A stretch of 8,881 nt of DNA from Candidatus Eiseniibacteriota bacterium (lineage in GTDB: Bacteria > JAFGKV01), in assembly GCA_025453925.1 (NCBI GenBank), contig JALOPK010000119.1:1-8881 (forward strand), given 5' to 3'. The notes under the pieces are model-generated. The model was given only the letters and a program-made list of their open reading frames with translations, did not search any database and was not told the origin of the DNA. A program made the position numbers and the translations under genes. Below, in pieces: positions 7,631-8,881 of the stretch. The stretch's first letter is position 1. The number at the start of each line of letters is the position of its first letter.

Positions 7631-7635
7631 CCTCC
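7631..7635 (-). promoter_or_regulatory. Ribosome-binding site that fixes the SGNH hydrolase GTG start
   Basis: GGAGG on the minus strand lies six bases before GTG 7624. The open frame extends upstream to 8053, but that extension is Arg/Ser-rich, unlike protein, and would bury the signal peptide in mid-chain, so the short form is preferred. Confidence 0.75.
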
Positions 7636-7688
7636 GAGTCCGCAGTGAAATCAAACCCGATCGGAATATCGGGGAGGATGGCCAGGGG

Positions 7689-8072
7689 TCAATGGTACCG
7701 TTCAGAAGCCCCTTGCTGCGGCCGCAACGGCACCAACGAATCTGATGCTGCGGGCAGCGCCCGTTCGAGGAATGGGAACCTGTGTCTCGCCCACCGGGCG
7801 AGGCCCGGGTTGACTCCAAGCACGATCTCCCTGGTCCCGATGCCCACACCTGGAACGATGACGACCAACGCCCAGCCCATCGCCCATTCCGCACACTCGG
7901 CTGCCCCGAACGGCACCAGAGGAAGGAGAAGGCACAGTGCGAGGAATCGCGCCGTGGCACTCCTGAGCGTGAGACCCGTCCGACCACGGGGCCTTGGGGG
8001 TTGCCGATGACCACCGATCGCCTGAAGTCTGCCGCTCTCGCCGTGTGCATCACCCGAGGGCGTGCGGACCAC
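7689..8072 (-). CDS. Uncertain small hydrophobic ORF, possibly membrane or exported, or part of a pseudogene
   Basis: I do not recognise this 127-aa ORF. Residues 1-41 are polar and Arg/Pro-rich with no alternative start codon. Two hydrophobic stretches follow (about 43-58 and 64-78), then VGIGTREIVLGVNPG (76-90) and a basic helix-like segment ending in RYH. The composition and G/C-rich third positions of the second half look more protein-like than the other frames over the same bases. The only start is GTG at 8072, with no well-spaced ribosome-binding site, three bases after the stop of the truncated upstream ORF and in the same frame. It may be a real small protein whose 5' end has been lost, a downstream part of a broken gene, or chance open frame in stop-poor DNA. 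The SGNH gene starts 64 bases further on. Confidence 0.35.
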   Translation of the reverse strand: MVRTPSGDAHGESGRLQAIGGHRQPPRPRGRTGLTLRSATARFLALCLLLPLVPFGAAECAEWAMGWALVVIVPGVGIGTREIVLGVNPGLARWARHRFPFLERALPAASDSLVPLRPQQGASERYH

Positions 8073-8075
8073 CTC

Positions 8076-8405
8076 TCAGCCCGCCAACGCGGGCTGCGCG
8101 CTCGCCGCTGTGTCGCCAGCCCGAACTACGCCGAAGTGTGTCCCCGCTGAGACGCGGGCGCCACCGCCACTGAGGTGATCGCCGCCATAGACGATGTGGG
8201 GTTGGCCACGGCCGTCCACGGCGATGGACCGATTGGTCATGTCGGTGAAGAATCGCGGGCAGTCGACGCATTCGATCTGCCATTGATGGGTCTGGGCGAA
8301 AGCCGGAGCGAGTCCCGCAATGAGCACGATGATCCCAATGAGCCGCGCAGAAACACATTGGCGTCGGCTGTCTTCGAGTACTCTCACAGACATGCGGTTA
8401 CCCAT
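8076..8405 (-). CDS. Short exported protein, apparently the truncated N-terminus of a repeat/propeller-type protein
   Basis: Starting at ATG 8405, with GGAGG five bases upstream, this 109-aa product has a clear signal peptide: a basic N-region, a hydrophobic core at about residues 22-33, and AFA cleavage before Gln38. The mature start contains WQIECVDCP (42-50) and RSIAVDGRGQPHIVYGGDHL (59-78). To my recollection this style opens long secreted proteins made of repeated 'LD..G.PHISY' blades. After GGDHL (74-78) the resemblance stops and a Gly/Ala-rich tail of 31 residues runs into a TGA. Only one blade motif remains, so I think the gene is a stub, though a genuine small secreted protein is possible. 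It heads the minus-strand series leading to the SGNH hydrolase. The frame is open further upstream to 8561, but the ribosome-binding site and signal peptide support 8405. Confidence 0.6.
   Translation of the reverse strand: MGNRMSVRVLEDSRRQCVSARLIGIIVLIAGLAPAFAQTHQWQIECVDCPRFFTDMTNRSIAVDGRGQPHIVYGGDHLSGGGARVSAGTHFGVVRAGDTAASAQPALAG
8077..8096. repeat. Perfect 8-bp inverted repeat at the end of the truncated secreted ORF
   Basis: CAGCCCGC and GCGGGCTG flank a four-base loop (CAAC on the plus strand). The hairpin spans the last codons and part of the stop of the 109-aa ORF. A second, shorter stem, CCCGC/GCGGG, lies at 8143-8158. There is no T run, so it is not a standard terminator. It sits between the point where the secreted protein loses its family resemblance and the following ORF. 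Confidence 0.45.
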
Positions 8406-8410
8406 GGAAG

Positions 8411-8415
8411 CCTCC
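8411..8415 (-). promoter_or_regulatory. Ribosome-binding site that fixes the start at 8405
   Basis: Minus-strand GGAGG is followed by five bases and ATG. It selects this start over the far upstream ATG at 8561, whose extra 52 residues are Cys/Arg/Ser-rich and would precede the signal peptide. Confidence 0.75.
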
Positions 8416-8460
8416 GACCGAAAAGTCCCGGCACAGCACGCGACGCCGCTGCTGCTGTAG

Positions 8461-8489
8461 AATATGCCATCTCGACTCGTGACGTGCAA
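8461..8489 (-). promoter_or_regulatory. Tentative promoter for the minus-strand secreted-protein series
   Basis: On the minus strand TTGCAC (8489-8484) is followed after 17 bases by CATATT (8466-8461). The -10 matches four of six consensus positions and the -35 three of six, in an AT-richer patch of GC-rich sequence. It would give a leader of about 50 bases before ATG 8405. Sigma-factor preference in this organism is unknown. Confidence 0.25.
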
Positions 8490-8840
8490 CTGAGGACACC
8501 CACCTATTCTTGATGCGTCGGCGCAAGACTCGTGGGCACGTGCGGTGTCCCTGGCCTGCACGGGTTCTGTGTTCCTCCAACCGTATCTGCCCCGGCGCTA
8601 CCGCCCGCGTCTTCTGCTGCATACCTTGTCTGGTTTGTTTGCGCCTCTCGGCGAAGGGCTCACAACCACGTCGGATGCCCCCTGTCGGCTCTCAGGCGCG
8701 GGATCGCGCGTGAGAACAAGCAGAGCCCTGAGGACGCACCGGGTGATTCGCTGCCTCCGCCTCAGCAGGGCCGGGGAGCATCTGCAGCGGCCGGCGATGA
8801 CCGCTGCTTCTGTGAAGAGCCGTCAGGGGAATGAGTAGCT

Positions 8841-8881
8841 ATGGGTCTCACGTTTCTCACCACGTTCCTCCTGCTCTTGGG
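8841..8881 (+). CDS. Partial gene, N-terminus of a probable exported or membrane protein (cut by window end)
   Basis: Only the first 13 codons are present. ATG at 8841 is followed by MGLTFLTTFLLLL, a hydrophobic run typical of a signal peptide or first membrane segment. An in-frame TGA at 8832-8834 rules out an upstream start. A purine-rich AGGGGA at 8825-8830 lies about ten bases before the ATG and can act as ribosome-binding site. The other nearby ATG (8831) abuts that site and opens a His/Pro-rich frame, so it is less likely. Function cannot be told. Confidence 0.45.
   Translation, partial: MGLTFLTTFLLLL

Larger units (their letters stand above)
8406..8840. other. Divergent intergenic region at the right edge
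   Basis: These 435 bases lie between the minus-strand secreted ORF and the plus-strand gene starting at 8841. They hold the ribosome-binding site and tentative promoter of the former. A T-rich patch at about 8625-8640 could belong to the promoter region of the latter, but no good -35/-10 pair is seen. The plus-strand frames at 8532-8834 and 8545-8838 are rich in Arg, Ser and Cys and look like shadows. No repeat or RNA gene is recognised. Confidence 0.35.

Noticed and set aside
7625-8053. Upstream extension of the SGNH hydrolase frame, giving a 482-aa form
   Set aside because: The added residues are Arg/Ser/Cys-rich and unlike protein, the signal peptide would end up in the middle of the chain, and GTG 7624 has an ideal ribosome-binding site.
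8406-8561. Longer form of the secreted 109-aa ORF starting at 8561
   Set aside because: The first 52 residues would precede the signal peptide and have shadow-like composition; GGAGG before 8405 decides the start.
8532-8838. Plus-strand frames of 97-100 aa
   Set aside because: Two overlapping frames of shadow-like composition compete and neither has a domain motif; neither has a good ribosome-binding site.
1-8881. CRISPR array, insertion sequence, phage or defence system
   Set aside because: No regularly spaced repeats, transposase, integrase, nuclease or attachment-site-like duplications could be seen on either strand.

Overview
The window is GC-rich bacterial chromosomal DNA with strongly G/C-biased third codon positions in its clear genes. 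I see no phage, transposon, CRISPR, rRNA or tRNA genes. The mix of a two-gene heterodimeric ABC exporter, a lone 3-oxoacyl-ACP synthase II and several Sec-exported proteins suits a Gram-negative-type bacterium, perhaps an uncultured lineage. That placement is inference only; no marker gene for taxonomy is present.

Left part (10-3920, minus strand): two ABC half-transporters overlap by one base and are transcribed leftwards, the 603-aa subunit first and the 699-aa subunit second. They form a textbook asymmetric pair. The 603-aa subunit has a canonical LSGGQ signature but aspartate where the catalytic Walker B glutamate should be. The 699-aa subunit has the catalytic glutamate but a deviant LSTGQ signature. 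The 699-aa subunit also carries a roughly 105-residue insertion between TM1 and TM2, predicted to lie outside the membrane, as in BmrD-type subunits.

Middle (3921-6275): a 266-bp divergent intergenic region with short CGGCGGA repeats separates the exporter from a compact FMN nitroreductase on the plus strand, which has an excellent ribosome-binding site. After a 328-bp gap with two small hairpins comes fabF, complete with its Cys-His-Lys-His active site.

Right part (6276-8881): a minus-strand series faces fabF. It begins with a short secreted protein (109 aa) that looks like the N-terminal stub of a larger repeat/propeller-type exported protein. Next is an uncertain hydrophobic 127-aa ORF in the same frame immediately after the stub's stop. 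Last is an exported SGNH/GDSL-type hydrolase starting at GTG. The SGNH hydrolase ends in a low-complexity tail and may have lost a C-terminal domain. At the right edge the first 13 codons of another apparently exported protein start on the plus strand.

Most of the window is ordinary. The parts most worth a second look are the apparent gene decay around 7690-8175 and 6379-6605, and the asymmetric exporter with its extracytoplasmic insertion. I did not find a convincing new multi-gene system.
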